Made by a program: the position numbers and the translations under genes
The notes under the pieces: model-generated
What the model was told of the DNA's origin: nothing
The model's database searches: none
The model's input: only the letters and a program-made list of their open reading frames with translations
Assembly: GCF_026151205.1 (NCBI RefSeq)
Contig: NC_087075.1
Location: 11,640,303-11,704,302 of the forward strand
DNA: 64,000 nucleotides
Reading direction: 5' to 3'
Source of the DNA: Bolinopsis microptera
Lineage: Eukaryota; Ctenophora; Tentaculata; Lobata; Bolinopsidae
Shown: positions 1 through 12,000 of the stretch, one piece after another
How the letters are laid out: each line of letters begins with the position of its first letter
Position numbering within the stretch: position 1 is the stretch's first letter

Positions 1-204
1 TTCTTAGATGCTAACTTTTATCTTAATCACTACTATAACCTCAACACTAACCATAACCATAATACCTAAACACTCGAACTTAACAGTTTTATAACCCTGT
101 CACATGCGCATGTCTGACAAAATAGTTATTTTGTTCATAACTCCTTGGGGAAGGATTTTTACTCTATGTCAGGGGTGATTCGGAATTAGCATACACAAAT
201 ACGT

Positions 205-1800
205 CGATTTAGCTTATCTCTATACTCTCAAAAAGCATTTGACTCGGTGTGGAAACAAGGCCTGATAGTGAAACTATGGAAGGTTGGTGTGCATGGATGC
301 TACCTAAGGACAATTGATAGTTTCCTCTTTGGGAGGACGGTAAGCCTCCTCCTAAATGGTTTTATTGGTCCTGTCAGGATGTGCCTCGATTATGGGCTGC
401 CACAAGGCTCTGTTCTATCACCAATCCTTTTCAAATTTTATGTGTTCGACATGGAGACCCTGTGTCAACTGTATGAGCAGATTCAGGCCTTCAAATTTGC
501 GGATGATGGAACCATCAAAGTGACTGGAAACGATCTTGAAGAATGTCTCTTCTACCTAGAGCTTGCGATGGGATTCATAGGGGAATGGACTTCTCAATGG
601 AGGATGGTCATAAACTGTAATGTGAATAAAACAGAAGTTATATGTTTCCAATGCCAAGATGCTTCAGCTGTTCCCAAATCCTTTGATCTATGTGGAAACA
701 CCATCTATCTCACAGACAGCAGCAAAGTACTTGGTATAACACTTGACAGTAAGTTGAGCTTCAAGCAGCACAGCCAGGATGTATACAACAAGCTAATCTA
801 CCGTTGGGTTTGTCTGAGCAGGTATACAAATCGTAATTGGGGGATGAACCAAAAGGTCCTAGTGAGGCTGGCCAAAACTGTGATGTTTTCCTCCCTCTTC
901 TATGGCTCGTTTATCTGGCAAACTAATGCCAACATGCTGGAACTGAACAAACTTTGGTACAAGGTAGCAAAATCTGCTGTGGGAGCAGTCTTCAATGTTC
1001 AAAATGCCATACTAGAAGTCATCTTGGGAATACCCCCACTCCGGGTTACAAACAGAATACTATCGGTGAAGCACTACCTGAAGGTATTCAGTAGTATACA
1101 TATCGATGTACACCATGACTTCATATGCAGAGAGATAGAATCGGGAAACACAAAAATTCTGGGCCAGATGCGGGATGTGCTGAAATTTCTAAAATGGAAG
1201 GTGGAAGTATATGCTGACTCTGTCCTACCAGGTGATGCAAAAATAATTGGACTAAATGATGCCTCGAAATTGTTCGAGCTCTCTAGGAAAGCCTGTCATT
1301 ACACCAAGGCCTCTATCAAACAATTCACTGAATTCGTATGGCAGGAATTTATTAAGAACCAGTTACAAATGGAGGGCTGGTCTCAAATTCCCATGGTGTC
1401 TACCACCCCCCTGAAGTTCCCTCGTTATACCAGCAGAGAAATTGAGGTTCTAGTCATGAGCTTGTTTTACAAAAACAATCTTCTAAACTCATTTCTATAT
1501 AGCCTTGACAGACTGAAATGGTCTTCTCCCTATTGCTCCTGTGGTCATGAAGAACAAACTTCAATTCATATACTGACTAGCTGTGGTCATGTTGACGAAG
1601 ACCTTAGGGACCAAGCCTCATATCTTCTCAGTGTTGGTAACGAGGTCTCCAGTCTGGAAGATCTGGGTACTCCACACTTGGCTATCCTAAACTGCTCCAG
1701 AGATCCAAAATTCATCCAAATCTGCAGTGAATGTGTGAACAATGATGACCTCAAGCTAAGAAGGAAGATCTGTATTTCTACAGGGCCCACCCACGCCTAG
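205..1800 (+). pseudogene. 5'-truncated LINE (non-LTR retrotransposon) reverse transcriptase
   Basis: This is the back half of a non-LTR retrotransposon polyprotein. An open frame runs to the stop at 1798-1800. It opens at reverse-transcriptase motif A (KAFDSVW, about 232-249). Motif B follows (LPQGSVLSPILF, near 397-432), then motif C (FADDG, near 496-510) and a thumb-side LGITLDSKLSF block near 730. The C-terminus has a cysteine/histidine cluster (CSCGHEEQTSIHILTSCGH, near 1537-1593) typical of LINE ORF2 ends. The endonuclease and RT fingers are absent upstream, no RNase H is visible, and no ATG or polyA tail was found, so this is a dead 5'-truncated copy. It differs clearly from the RNase H-bearing LINE at 44.8 kb. 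The clade (Jockey/CR1-like) is not certain. The open frame over 517 codons suggests a fairly young insertion. Confidence 0.85.
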
Positions 1801-2815
1801 CTGGGGAGTCTAGTCCCTATATTAGACGGCCAATGCTCTATCCATTGGTATGTACGCGGCCTTACCCAGGCCTGTAATAAATGGGGAGTCCCTCTTAGGA
1901 CGACCAGTGCTAGACACTGTTTACTACTGACTGAATGGAAACCTACTTAACTCTTTGGATTGGTAGAACCTGTCTGGTTACATGAACATTGGAGCTAGTT
2001 TTAGATTAGCTTATGATATTATTGTCGACTTAGACTGCTTGGATGTATCACATCTCAACCATTGTTGGGTGTGTTACTTTGTTTTGGGATTTACTTGTAA
2101 GCTTTATTGATTTTATCCATAAAATTGCATTTCCAATGATATTTATGTAACTTGAGAAACTTTTTCTACCAAAACGTTTTTCGATCGGGAATCGTCTTTA
2201 AATTAATTTGGGGAATATTTTAACTTGATATAACGACGTCGTCGTAATGACACAAGTGACTGATCAACCACCTTATTTGATAGTGTTTTTAAAATAAAGT
2301 ATTTATATTTTTAACTTGGGGTGTAAATATTTTTAGGGATTTTATTTATTTTTTAAATTTCAGATCTATCATACTATTTGTTACTAAAATGCTCATTGTA
2401 GCCTATAATTTTAGATTTTCATCATCATCATATACTCTCAGGTTATATTAGACCCAATCCCCTCCTTTAGCCAATTAAGACATGAATATTCTTTAAAAAT
2501 TACACTATAGCATAAGGTTTTCCAAACCCTCTCTTTCATAATTGGGTGAAATAATCGATCCCTTCAAATTAAGATTGGTCAGCCAAGACAAAATGAATAT
2601 AAGGGCAGCCGATTGACTGCTCCAAATAACGGCTATCTTTGCCTGCAATCACTAATTTCTAAACTGCTCACCCCTGGGTTGATCTGGAACAGCATATTTT
2701 TTAATTATTATGTTCGCCCCGGGACTTGTAACAAAAGGCCAATCGAGCATTGACTGATCATTGACTATAAGGCATTATGTTCTAACATCATGCACTCTAC
2801 ACTAGCTGTTTGACC
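1801..2815. other. LINE 3' flank and upstream region of PDE9A-like gene
   Basis: This is AT-rich sequence between the LINE stop and the first coding exon. It has an AATAAA near 1878 that could serve the LINE. No clear TATA box, CpG cluster or further open frame was seen. The 5' UTR and promoter of the phosphodiesterase gene presumably lie here, but nothing in the sequence marks them. Confidence 0.4.
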
Positions 2816-3009
2816 ATGCGTATGTTTTGCTGTCTCACACCGACAGCTAACAGAAAGAAAGCTGTTAATCCTCCTGACCCTGTGAGTAAAGGTTCAGATA
2901 TACCTAAAGCTGTTGATCTTCCTGACCCTGTGAATAAAGGTTCAGATATACCTAAAGATGTAGATAATGGCTCAGTAAGAGCAGTAGGTATTGATCCTAC
3001 CAAAAAAAG
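2816..3009 (+). CDS. PDE9A: PDE9A-like exon 1 (start exon)
   Basis: The exon starts at ATG 2816 with [15 protein letters not shown] and ends at the donor AG|GTATGG in phase 2. Cys5-Cys6 next to a basic stretch suggests a palmitoylated membrane anchor (inference). A 48-bp unit is tandemly duplicated (2858-2905 and 2906-2953), encoding two copies of a 16-residue KAVxxPDPVxKGSDIP repeat. Membership in the PDE gene rests on phase compatibility with exons 2 and 3, not on homology. Confidence 0.6.
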
Positions 3010-6000
3010 GTATGGGAGAAGCATTGTCTTGACTATCTTCTGATATGATGTGATGATTTTTCATTGTATATACATTATGTATACATAATGCAGTTTGACG
3101 TTTCTTTGTCACTAAGTATTTTGGTTGCAAAGGTTTTCTTCCTCTCAACCACTCCCTTTTTATAATTCTGATGCCCATTTATTCTTACTAATAAGCAATT
3201 TACTTCAGTGTTTCCACATGTGTTATACCTACTATTGGAATGGCTGCTATGTGTTGTCTTTTAGCGTTCCTATTTTCAAATCCCCTTTTCCCGATTACTT
3301 GCTACGTTTTGTAAGATTTTCTGAAATTGTCAGGTGTTTTTGCCAAAAATGAAATCATACTAGATTTTCCGTCTTTTTCTAAACATTTTCTCTCTCTAGA
3401 TTCATGGAAGCGATTGATTTCTATCCTGGGTTGCCTCCTGGAGTGAAAGGGGTAAGTTTCTATTCTAATTTAACACACTTTACCTACAGTAATATTTTAA
3501 TGTGTTTTTACAGTTATATTTAAACGGAACTAAATTAAACAATACTGATAGTTGTATGATATCCGGTTGGAAGAGACAAGGACAAGTGAAACAAGGAAGT
3601 TAGGAGTAATAAGGGCAAATATTCGGCGTCAACGCCGAAAAAAATAGCTCACAAAAAATATGTTACCTTTCATAAACTCAGTTCAAATACTTATCTGTCT
3701 TATCAAGTAAACAATCATGAATCATCTACCAAATTTATACTACTGCCATTTTTAATAAGAACCTGCAGTCGACCAATTAATTGCTCTTTAGTAATTCATT
3801 AGGAAGCACGTGTATGAAAGGTTTTTCTCCACAAGTTACTTACTGAGCTTATATTTTAATATATCAAGCTGCAAGCTTAGCAGTATTTAAGTGATGACCG
3901 CCCAAGAAGTTCTGAGAAGTTACCGGCTCCATACAAATTATTCTCAGTTGCAAAATATAACTTTTATTGATTTATTCTTTATTTTCCTTGTCAGGTTAAT
4001 CAAATAGGCTTATCTGATACAGTAAATATACTTAGAAAAGGTGTGTCCTGTATTAAACTTGATCTTCTTAATGATTGCACAAAGGGTTATGTAAGATCTT
4101 AAAGAGTCAATATTATAGAGTTGATATTATAAACATATTGCTCTAAATTTTCTAAAAATAGCTGTGATTTTTTATGAGAGAAGCTGTAATCAACAATTAT
4201 TATTGAACAAAAGTTTAAAACAACGGATAGTTAAAAACAACGAACCAAGCCTAATCTTTCCCTAAAACAAATTATAACTAAATATCAAAACTTCACTGTA
4301 GTTAGTTTTAGCTTAAAACCAGATAATCTGTATCCTCCCTTATATTAATAATTGTTGATAAAAGCAGCTGTAATTAACAATTATTTAGTTTAAAACCAGA
4401 TGTAATCTGCCTCATTGCCGAGTAATTGCTTCTTAAGTATCACAACACAGAGGCCAGAGGGCTCTGTAACAAGTTGACTAGCAATCAGTCAATCAGTGCT
4501 CTCTTCTGACTAACTGTCAGTGTTTGGGTATTACGACAGCAAAACACCGACAATTACACTACGCCCACTCTTACGCCCACTATTCCCTTATAATACCACA
4601 TTTCTTAAACCAGAAAATACGGTTACTTTGCAGCACATTATTTATATTATCGGTTGGACTGATAAGCTGTATCCTGCGATATAATTAATTGAAAACTCTC
4701 CCTGCTCAGACCTCACAAGATATTCATTACAAGTAGCTGATATGATCGCAACTCCACAAGCAGCCAGATGCTTATTATGTTAAACAATAAAAGTAGCTTT
4801 TATCTCAAGGATCACGGATTTGTTGGTCACGTGATGCTGTCACAGTCAACAAATGATTAATTATAGATTGTGATATTTCTATATTTGTGTGGCTTGGGGT
4901 TGGAAAGATGAGATCCAGTGAGATAATAAATATGTATGCTCTTGAAAAGTTTGACTATTCCTTGAATAGTTTTCGTTACACACTGACCTGGTTAATTTTC
5001 CTTAAAAACGTTAAAATTGAAGCTACCAAAAAACAAGACGAATAGAGTTAAAATATTCGACCAGGAAAACGTGTTCACAGCACCGAAGACTATTTAACAT
5101 TAATTTATATCACTAATTAACTAACACGAGTTTTAAATAGCAGAATAATTATTTAGAAATATTAACCACATTAACAACAGAATCAAATAGCTGGAGCCTA
5201 ATAATGTTCACACCTATTATCACTCTTCACAGTACGTGGTGCTGAATTAATAATGAATTATCACTCAATTAAATAAAGGGACATGGCAGCCAGACAATCT
5301 AACACGGAACCTAACCCTGAGAGAATTTCTCGTTAAGTGAGCAGTGTGATGTTGCTGTTCATTAGTGTGGGGGTGTTACTGAAGTCTTCAGAACAATGTG
5401 ATTCTGATTAAAATCCTTCTCAGAACCATGTACCGGCAATGAGGTTAAAATCATATTCCCTTCTAAAAAGTGAATCATTTGTTGTACTGGAGAGTGTTCT
5501 TTAGTCTGGCTTTTCTTGTATTTTGGTTGATAACTCTGCTTGGTTGATCGGTGGGGTGCTACAATGTCAAAGTGTTTTCGGATTGTAAAATCTTGCTTTA
5601 ATCAAGTTCATCCCCAGGTATTGTATTCAATCTATTAATAGATTTGTTTAAGATTAAATTATTGTTCGTCACGTACAAATTTCCGAAGTATGTTCTCAGT
5701 TCTTACTCCGATACTAAGGAAGACTTCCTGTGCAAAAGTAACCAGAAACGACTTTAAAAACAATAATTAATTAACTTTGCATATCTTTATCCACCCCATA
5801 TCATAATACGCATTCATTTCATCGACCATAGAAACATATTATCTTATGATGCATCACGTGATCCATATATTTATCACTTAATTATCCTCTCTCCTACAAG
5901 CTGTAACTATTATATTTAATGTTATGTGCTGTTTAAGTATCCTATCTACTAGCTTGTTACAGTGTTACAGTGTTACAGTGTTACAGTGTTACAGTGTTAC

Positions 6001-9000
6001 AGTGTTACAGTGTTACAGTGTTACAGTGTTACAGTGTTACAGTGGTACAGTGTTACAGTGTTACAGTGTTACAGTGTTACAGTGTTACAGTGTTACTTCA
6101 CCCCTGCTATCAGTATCATTACTTTGTTACAGTCCCTACAGTTTATGACAATCAGCCCCGGTACCCTGTCAGAACCCAGCACCCTCACCTAACTAGATCC
6201 TTGAGATCCAGGAGATCGTAGCCCCCACACTCGATTACAGCATGACAACTTTATCACTTACCGTCCTCATTATCTGACCATTATACCACGTGACTAACAC
6301 GTGACTTGTTTCCGGGTCTCTGATTGGTCAAGAGAGGGGAAGTTGCCCTGTTATTGGCTCGTACTTAGCTCCGAGACACATCATACTTACTGGATGAACA
6401 ATAGCATTGTGTTAGAGGGGCCAGAATGAACCCCAGCATTTTACCGTCCTGTTAGTTTCTGGTTTTATTGCCTATTTTATCGAGATCTAGTGCATAATAT
6501 TTCATGATCCCCTGCTTTCTTTAGATTGTATGCCCGATATTGGATATAATATCTCCAATAACCCCGTCTAAGTTAAAGTGCTGTTAGATATTCAGCTTCT
6601 CGGGTCATCTTTATTACTACTCAAATATCGTCTCCAGTTTAGTTGCTTTAGACTTTTAGATATGTGAACGTCTCTCTGGACAAGATTACACACTATTGTT
6701 ATATTATAATGTCTTATATTATGTTATAATTGCCTATTATATAAGTAAGCGCACCTCTATTGGAAAATAATTTAGATAAATTATAGAATTTATCTAATTT
6801 ATCTTTGTTACATAATTTATATTTGTTACATAATTTCTATAGCATAATAATTGACCGCCTTCTTCAAGACGAGGAATTTCTTTACTGGTATAGTTTACGG
6901 TGTCCTTATCGACTGCTAGCAAAGCATAGACTCCTCAAGTTAAGCTTTGATTAAATTATTTTTAAAATCAATTTTTATGTCTTAGGCCTACACAAAAATT
7001 GATAATAAACCTGTGTTCTCTGCTAAAATAATCATGAAATCAACAATAATTAATGAGATTGCAATTAGTCAATACTCAACACATAATCAAGAGTAAGCCA
7101 TTAGGTTCGTTTATAAATTCTAAATGTACCGAGGAGATAGGACGTAGAACAATAAACTATTGAGAAAGTCAAATAACGATTAGTTTTACACTGAGGATAA
7201 CGCTTGTCACATTGTCCGTTCTAGTTTCTTCTCGATCAAATATTACAATTCATTCATTAGTATGTTTTTACTAATTCTGAATTGTTGGCCTCGAGTCTGT
7301 ATTGATTTACCTTCACTAATTTTAACAACATTTTATATTACTAAGATACTAGTTAAGTCTGACACATTGCTATAGTGATATTATGAGACTTCGTATTTTT
7401 TAAAGATGTCCTGGCTTCTAGTTCACATGGCTACACATTAAAAAGTGTATACGTGCAACATATCAAATGTGTACGCGTAATCTCATGATATCTGTCGTTA
7501 ATAAAACTTACAAAAAATAAAATAAACTTTTTTCGTGACGGCACAAAAAGTTACAGCACAGGAAAACTTGTAAAACCCTCCTCAAATTCTGAGCATCTTC
7601 CGACTGGAAAATGATCAGACCCCCAATATGTCAACTATTTGCCTACATTGATCTTATTTTAACTACAAATTGCGACAATAGGAATCCAGCAAATTTCGTT
7701 CCCTTTATATTGAAACGTTACATTCATCAGGCTGATAGTCTTCTCAAAACATTTTCCAAATACTGTGACCCGTATGTGACCAGTGCAGTATGTGACCAGT
7801 ATGTGACCAGTATGTGACCAGTATGTGACCAGTTTGTGACCAGTATGTGACCAGTACCTGAGATCGCTTCTCAATTTGTCGCTGGTGCAGCTAGCTATTG
7901 TCCAGCTGGAAATATACCCTGCTCTAAGTGTAAATGTTAATGGTGACAAATGAATATTAATTAGCGATGTTTTGTCATTTGATTATATGGTCAGGAACTC
8001 ATTCAATATTATAATATGTTCATTATGAATGATCATAATAGAGCGATTAGTAAGACTGAATATAATTAAACCATTCATAAAGTTGAACACTGAGACATAT
8101 GATGATTATTCAAAGTCTAAGCCGACCCTTACATCTCACCACCCTACTTAACGTATTAAAAACCGGCCTGTGTGGAATTCCACAAATTACACCAATTTCT
8201 GGCATTTCGTCGGGTTAATATTCGTCTGCTGCAAAGATTTGTTAGAAAAGTAAAGTCTGCAAGCACCATGCGTCATCAGACGGATTTCGTTAGATTTAAC
8301 TAATATAAATTAGTGACTCTTATTCTTCAGAATTTCGTTTGTTAAAGTAACCAGGTTACTATTATATTATGTATTAGTGTTTTACGTAACATCAATACAA
8401 CTCGACCATCTCTTTTAAAGTTTTGCAACTCAAAAGCTTGTTTCACATATTTGTACAATGTATTGAGTTGCTTGAATGGTTCACACTTGCATAATACTCA
8501 ACTCCGGTATTCGATATAAATAAATCACATATTAGTTTCTCGTACTCTCACTCCCAAAATACACATATTATATAGTTATATAAAGATTACAGATTACCTG
8601 CTATATAACGGTCACAAAAACATAATATAAAGTCCCATATAAAGGTCACAAAAACCTCTCGCATTCCAGGGAGTGGCTGCACCACTGCAGTTGTGTTGCG
8701 AACAACAAAAGTTACAAAATTGACTTCTAGATCATAATAGTTATTCCAGTTTCCAGTATTATAAAAATAAAAAGTAATCTGCAGATATAGAATGTAATCT
8801 GCAGATATTTGTGTGCAGGGAAAGGGGCGTTACCACATTACACAAGCCCGCCCACTATATATACCATTACTTATTTCTGTTGGAGAGAGGTGAGTCAGCA
8901 CAACTCGTAGAATTTGTTGTTTAGGTATGGCACGATCACTGCAGTTGTGTCAAGTTGTCAGTTGACCCCCGGATAAACTGTAGTATTCTAAAACCTGTAG

Positions 9001-12000
9001 TTTATTTGATTTTTGGGGACGATCGTGCTGGACCCGGGACCCCACACAATGGTACAAGTTTCACTCTAATGGTTACAATCACTGATCACGTGTCTAACTA
9101 TACTGATCACGTGTCTAACTATACCAGTCACGTGTTTAACCATTCTATCCGTGCTGCCTTTAAAGTAGGTTAATGTTCCTGGTTATGTTCCTGATGCAGC
9201 CGGTCAGGATAATACATACTCCATTATATTTAAGTATTAATACCTGCTCCTTTCTCTTGTTCGGGTAGTGGGTACTATCCAGTGTTCCTAGTCCGTATTT
9301 TAGGGTATATTGGGTATTGTCCTTACATTGGGTACCAGTCCGTATATTGGGTACTGTATTTATATTGGGTACTGTTCCTAGTCATTTAGATCGTAAAACG
9401 GTGTATCCTAAATACATCATGTGGATTTACTGTGGCTATAAGTTAATTCACTAAACGTGATAAGCAGAAACCTAACCCTGGCGGCTCATGTCAATTTACA
9501 CAGACCATTGCTCTCGCACTCCATTGCATTATGAGACTATAAAATATTAAACAATATGAATTAGGTCTATTCACTCTCAGATTAATAGTGTCTACTACTA
9601 TAATTGTCTGCTCCATGGTTTGCTTGAATTATTTGTTATGTAGTACTTAGTGTTGAAAGTATTGAGTCATTAACTTCTAATGCTCTCTTGAATATCCATC
9701 ATACGTTCAAATCCCAAGTTAATAGTTCACTTGATAACATTGTTCGTTTGCTAATGTTTCATTAAATTGTGATCTCAACACTCATAACTCTTCTTTACTT
9801 CGTTAATTATCTGGTTCAGTATTATTTTGATAGAAGAAGTGCTCAAAATATATATTTTCAGACCATTTTGTCACGTACTAATTTCTCTCCGGTTCAATGA
9901 TTATAATTCTATACAATTTAGACACTTTAAAACACGTCTTTGTCAAACAAAAACTCGCTTATACCAGTTACAAGTTACCAGTTACCAGTTACCAGTTACA
10001 AATGGCGAAAATTATGGATGAAAATAATGAGTCAGTTACTAAAAAGTAAGAATCTGTTTTATGTTTCTCAGTTGTAATAAATCATTGGGAAGTAACTCAA
10101 TTCGCAGTTGTGTCCAGTGCTGAGTTGACTTGAAATGCATTTAGTAACCATGGAAACGCATCATAAAATAAGTTGAGACGATTGGAAATTGCCGTTGTTA
10201 CAGGAGCATGGTCCCAGGTGATGTGGTTGTATTAATAGTATGATCATCGAGTTCCACTTAATTTTCTGGCCTGTTCCGCCCTGGTGTTGGCACTTGGCAC
10301 CCAGCCAGAAACTTCCTCGTCGTTTTTGTTCAAGCTGTGATTGTTACCATGTTCACATTATATATTGGTATTCAATATTTGCACAGTGACTTTTGGCCCA
10401 CCCTGTATATATCGGTATTCAACATTGGCGCTACTAAAGGAATCATCTACCACTTTTTAACTGTATTAATTATGTTAAATCTATTGAACAATGATCTTAG
10501 ACACATGATTACATTAAGTTTGTAGCGACAAATTCTGAGTATTATTGAAGACGTGTTTTTCTGAAGACATGTTGTTCTGGGCCCCTCGTTCGTACGCTTT
10601 CTAAGTTTTTAGAAATACATAGAAAATAATTATATATTTCTTACTATACGTTTTCGGGATCAAAAACATTCCCAATATATTGGTGATAGGGTTCGATCAA
10701 CTATAGACATCTGTCTAGACTCTAGTGTTTTCTGTAGGTTTCTTGACATAAATATTACTAATGCTACAATATCATTATTTTTAATACCCATATGTATTCA
10801 AAATAATTGCTCTATTTGAGCATACCCTTACCCAAACTTACCCTAGCTCAAAACATACTTTTACCATGTCGCAGATAACTTATGTATTTTACGTGCTCAC
10901 TGTAATTGTATTGCTATATTGCTATAGCTCCACGTAGTGTACTACTGATGTGTAGCAGTTACTTAACAATCTGCTATACTTACTTAACAAGTTCCCTCAT
11001 CAGTTGCTAAGACTTCAAGAAACCTAATAATCACACGTGTAAAAGTACAGCCTAGGAGAAAGTAAGAACCGTAATCCTACCTCAACATAGCAATTAAAAA
11101 GCAATTAAATAATTAAAAAGTAATTAAATATGTCCTTTAGGTAAGCGATCTATTCAATATTTATCAGGATTCAGGAAGACTATTAAAGTATTTACAATCA
11201 TCTTTTTGACGTGTTGCTATGTAACGTGAGCACGGATTTGTCCTATTGAGATGTAGTTATATTATATTTCTAATGATTCATTTCTTGAGATTTTACTTAT
11301 TCGTGGCAAGTTTAATTTGGTTTATTTATTGATGTCTGCTTGAGGGTGTTAGAATCATTAACACAAATTTACTCGGTATCTACATTAGAAAATAAGTGAT
11401 CCTGGAGCCATGTTGCAAGGTTTCAAGTACTATATCTTATAATGTTTTACCGGGTCTTACTGTTTATGAAATCGTCAAGCTGGCCCCGAATCCTTCTATT
11501 GACCCCCGTGTTGCATTACAAAATTAATATCACGTGTCTGACTATACTGTCACGTGTCTGACTACACTGTCACGTGTCTGAGTGTACTGTCACGTGTCTG
11601 ACTACACTGTCACGTGTCTGACCGACTGTACTGCCACGTGTCTGACTATACTGTCACGTGTCTGAATATACTGTCACGTGTCTGACTATACTGTCACTCT
11701 GTCACGTGTATGACTACACTGTCACGTGTCTGTCGTCTGACTATACTGTCACGTGTCTGACTATACTGTCACGTGTCTGACTTGTCACGTGTCTGAATAT
11801 ACTGTCACGTGTCTGAATATACTGTCACGTGTCTGACTATACTGTCACGTGTATGACTATACTGTCACGTGTTTGACTATACTGTCACGTGTATGACTAT
11901 ACTGTCACGTGTTTGACTATACTGTCACGTACTAATTTTACTACGTCACAGTGGATATACCAGCTAGAAGCTAATAACCTGATGCCATGGCTAATGATTT

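Noticed and set aside
5924-6221. Three overlapping plus-strand open frames (LQCYSVTV repeats)
   Set aside because: They are the 8-bp GTTACAGT minisatellite read in three phases.
7764-11932. Regularly spaced direct repeats considered as a CRISPR array
   Set aside because: Units are contiguous with no unique spacers and the DNA is clearly animal nuclear sequence.
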